From Trichomonas tenax (taxonomy: Eukaryota > Parabasalia > Trichomonadida > Trichomonadidae), in contig JALKBU010000329.1 in NCBI GenBank assembly GCA_023091735.1, positions 1-47,785 of the forward strand: a stretch of 47,785 bases of DNA, read 5' to 3'. The notes under the pieces are model-generated. The model ran no database searches. It was not told where the DNA came from and saw only the letters and a list, made by a program, of their open reading frames with translations. Shown in pieces: positions 45,786 through 47,785 of this stretch (positions are counted from its first letter, which is position 1; every line of letters begins with the position of its first letter). The position numbers and the translations under genes are program-made.

Positions 45786-46586
45786 TTAAAGTAATGAATT
45801 GAAGCGCATCGCAGAACTTATAACAATATCTAGTTTCTTGATTGATGGCGAAATTGGAGCAGTCTGTGACTCGACAGGGACAACAACATAATCTTGGAAG
45901 TTCCAGCCGTGTGCTGTCAAGAATTTCTCGCATTCTTCGGTATTATTCATATTCAAAATCGAAACTAAACTTTTGAGATCGATCTTGCATTGAGAGCAGA
46001 TATTCTTAGTGAGCTGAACGCGAACGTGGTCAACCAATCTTTCCATGAAAGGAGCGAATAGAGTCGAGGGTGCTATTTCTTGGAGTTCTTTGATCAAACT
46101 GAGCTTAGAATCAGTAATGGCCTGCTCTACATCCAAAATGAACTGCAAATAAGTTCCAAATTGTTTGTTTTTGCTGAATTTATTTAGAACCTGAATTAAA
46201 TCAGCTTGAAATACAACTATAAGGCCCTGACAACAGCAGGAAAGAAGGTTAATTGTAATAATTGAGAACATTCTTTGAGATTTAGGAAGGTCTTCGTTTT
46301 CAAAATAAAAATAACGCAATTGCTGATATAATTTTTGAATTTCCGCATCATTTTTCACTCTCACGGCGAGAATAATACCCAATTCGAGTATTTCTCTAAA
46401 TACAAGTCGATCATATTTTGGAAGATTTTTTGCAATGTTCGATAAATAGTCACATTTTGTCAGTAATATCTTCATTTCTTCGAGAGCGCTGACTGCAAGG
46501 TCTTTGTCGAACGATCTTTGTGTCTCTGTAATCTCTTTGAATTGATCTAAACGATCAGCGAGAACTTTAATCATTTTTTTTGACAT
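45786..46586 (-). CDS. RPN12: 26S proteasome regulatory subunit Rpn12 (PSMD8)
   Basis: The 266-aa protein aligns along its length with Rpn12/PSMD8, a lid subunit with a PCI domain. Matches include KYDRLVFREILELGIILAVR, EIQKLYQQLRYFYFENED, the helix run QRMFSIITINLLSCCCQGLI, and the winged-helix part CKIDLKSLVSILNMNNTE with HGWNFQDYVVV. It ends with the usual short C-terminal helix. Rpn12 joins last in lid assembly and links it to the base. Length is typical (yeast 274). An internal ATG four codons in is possible. CTTTACATGACAATTTT at 46602-46618 is the reverse complement of a TGTCATGTAAAG promoter word just upstream. Confidence 0.93.
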   Translation of the reverse strand: MSKKMIKVLADRLDQFKEITETQRSFDKDLAVSALEEMKILLTKCDYLSNIAKNLPKYDRLVFREILELGIILAVRVKNDAEIQKLYQQLRYFYFENEDLPKSQRMFSIITINLLSCCCQGLIVVFQADLIQVLNKFSKNKQFGTYLQFILDVEQAITDSKLSLIKELQEIAPSTLFAPFMERLVDHVRVQLTKNICSQCKIDLKSLVSILNMNNTEECEKFLTAHGWNFQDYVVVPVESQTAPISPSIKKLDIVISSAMRFNSLL

Positions 46587-47545
46587 AATGTCTTGAGGAG
46601 ACTTTACATGACAATTTTAATTTTTTATATCTTCATCGACTGTAAAATACTAATGATTGTTGTTCTCTCGAATTTTAATGATGGAGTAGTAGATAAAATA
46701 CTTTACCTTGCGTTCTACCATTGTTATAAAGAGGAATGCATCAAGTTTTTTTTTTTCGTCAACTTTAACTGATGAACTGAGGCTCATGGACCGCCAATTG
46801 AAATTCTTGGCTAATGCGACTCAATTCATCTATAAAAACAACGAGATCGTGAGGTTTTCTTTTCACGAAGATATCTCCGCATTTGTTCGCGATTACTTGA
46901 CATTTCGACAGTGGAATGTTTTATGTTACACTTTCTCTAGCAATGCAAGTAGTTGTGATGAAAATTGGTGAAGTTTCATTTTCACTGATTCATCGACGTT
47001 GATGGATGAACATACAAATGCAAAGGTCTATCACACTCAATGAATCATTGAAAATATAGGGTGTCGAGAAACCTCTTTAGCATCACAAAGTTAGGAGATA
47101 GATAAAAATTAGATGAGCACATATATATAATGACTACTGATGATAGCCCCTTCATTTTTAATATCAGACCTATAAGCAATCCCTATCTTAAGTTACATCC
47201 CCTTTTTAAGCTCCGAGACCAAAATTCGTTTAGATCATTTTTTACAATGGATATGCAAAATTTGGTCTTTTGTCAGGCCAACTTTGATAGAATATGAGAA
47301 AATAACATATAAAAATTTAAGTACTTTTCGAACAGGACTACACCATAAGTTTTCGAGTCATTCTCTATCGCAACCATTAAGTTGGCCAAAATAAGATCTT
47401 TGCATGCAAAATATTATATTAAAAATATATGAAAAATCAAAAGATTGTTAAATTCTTTGACATCATTAACAATATTTGAATTTGATAATGGAAAAAATGA
47501 GCCTACGCTATTTGCTGTGTTGTATCCCCATATAATTTATATGAA
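46587..47545. other. Intergenic 3' flank, about 960 bp
   Basis: Contains the short upstream region of Rpn12 (46602-46618) and one marginal open frame (ATG 46786 to about 46971, LKFLANATQFIYKNNEIVRF) with no independent support. No repeat or RNA gene is recognised. Confidence 0.4.
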
Positions 47546-47566
47546 GCATAATTTCACTTTTTTTTT

Positions 47567-47604
<38 letters not shown>

Positions 47605-47700
47605 AAAAAAAAAAAATAAAAAATAAAATAAAAATAAAAAAAAAAAATAAAAAAATAAAAAATTAGAAAAAAACAAATTTTAAAAAATAAAAATTAACAC
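47546..47700. repeat. A-rich low-complexity contig end
   Basis: Long A runs (about 27 at 47569-47596) and A/T-only sequence lead up to the contig end. This mirrors the T-rich left end and probably marks an assembly break rather than a biological end. Confidence 0.75.
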
Positions 47701-47785
47701 AAAATACTAAGCAATAAAAATTATAATTTTTATATTAACTTAATAAAATCTATAATCACAATAAATTGATTTGTTTGACAAGTTG

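Noticed and set aside
46708..46971. Open frame with FHEDISAFVRDYL near the right end
   Set aside because: It starts at a non-ATG codon and crosses an 11-T run; from the first ATG it would be about 61 residues with no recognisable family or promoter element.
1..47785. Spliceosomal introns with the trichomonad 3' motif ACTAACACACAG
   Set aside because: No matching motif was found, and all strong genes are uninterrupted.
1..47785. CRISPR arrays, rRNA genes or telomere repeats
   Set aside because: No regularly spaced identical repeats, no rRNA-like blocks, and the ends are homopolymer rather than telomeric.

Overview
The window looks like one complete contig from an AT-rich, intron-poor eukaryote, most likely a parabasalid (trichomonad, Tritrichomonas/Trichomonas-like). 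The case rests on four things. Protein genes run uninterrupted even when over 3 kb long (DNA polymerase delta, Raptor). 5' leaders appear very short, with an Initiator-like TCATTTT just ahead of several ATGs. Broken ankyrin genes of the type with a trichomonad-like N-terminal region occur three times. A bacterial-type glycerate kinase sits among plainly eukaryotic genes. The lineage is an inference; the eukaryotic nature is not in doubt. Both contig ends are homopolymer-rich low-complexity DNA. I saw no tRNA, rRNA, CRISPR or spliceosomal-intron signal that I could support.

Layout. 0-4 kb: low-complexity end, a broken GNAT acetyltransferase, a small coiled-coil gene, a CS-Sel1 tail-anchored protein, and Erv46 of ER-Golgi transport. 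4.3-8 kb: a protein with the full two-domain architecture of a metazoan-type mRNA capping enzyme but with both catalytic centres lost, then glycerate kinase and a small C2HC-finger protein. 8.5-15.4 kb: an ankyrin relic, a triple-CAP-domain protein with no signal peptide, an importin-beta family karyopherin, and a FOP/TONNEAU1-like TOF-LisH protein with a long acidic Pro/Ala tail. 15.8-22.1 kb: a Pin1-like WW-parvulin lacking its catalytic histidines, an SPF27/BCAS2-like splicing protein, two hypotheticals, a divergent calreticulin and a coiled-coil protein. 22.9-24.3 kb: a dead ankyrin gene invaded by a 37-bp degenerate minisatellite. 24.4-32.8 kb: three low-complexity hypotheticals, an HPS1/Mon1-type longin protein, a bromodomain protein and a TPR-SGNH fusion. 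32.9-36 kb: DNA polymerase delta catalytic subunit. 36-40 kb: a second ankyrin pseudogene, a truncated MULE-like transposase and a compact 78-nt inverted-repeat element. 40-46.6 kb: Raptor (TORC1), an island of unfamiliar ORF fragments, a 202-bp TTAA-flanked MITE-like element, and proteasome subunit Rpn12. 46.6-47.8 kb: non-coding and a poly-A-rich end.

There is no operon logic. Genes are single, on both strands, and mostly housekeeping (replication, splicing, nuclear transport, ER folding and trafficking, proteasome, TOR signalling), punctuated by decaying ankyrin genes and mobile-element debris. The two most interesting layers are: (i) pseudoenzymes, namely a capping-enzyme homologue with both active sites replaced and a Pin1 homologue with its histidines replaced; and (ii) a recurrent promoter vocabulary just upstream of ATGs. 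That vocabulary includes tandem copies of TTTTGACAWGTAAAT, with four copies each before 17621(+) and 20981(-). It also includes AAAAGTGACA clusters before 30488 and 40054, and Initiator-like TCATTTT.
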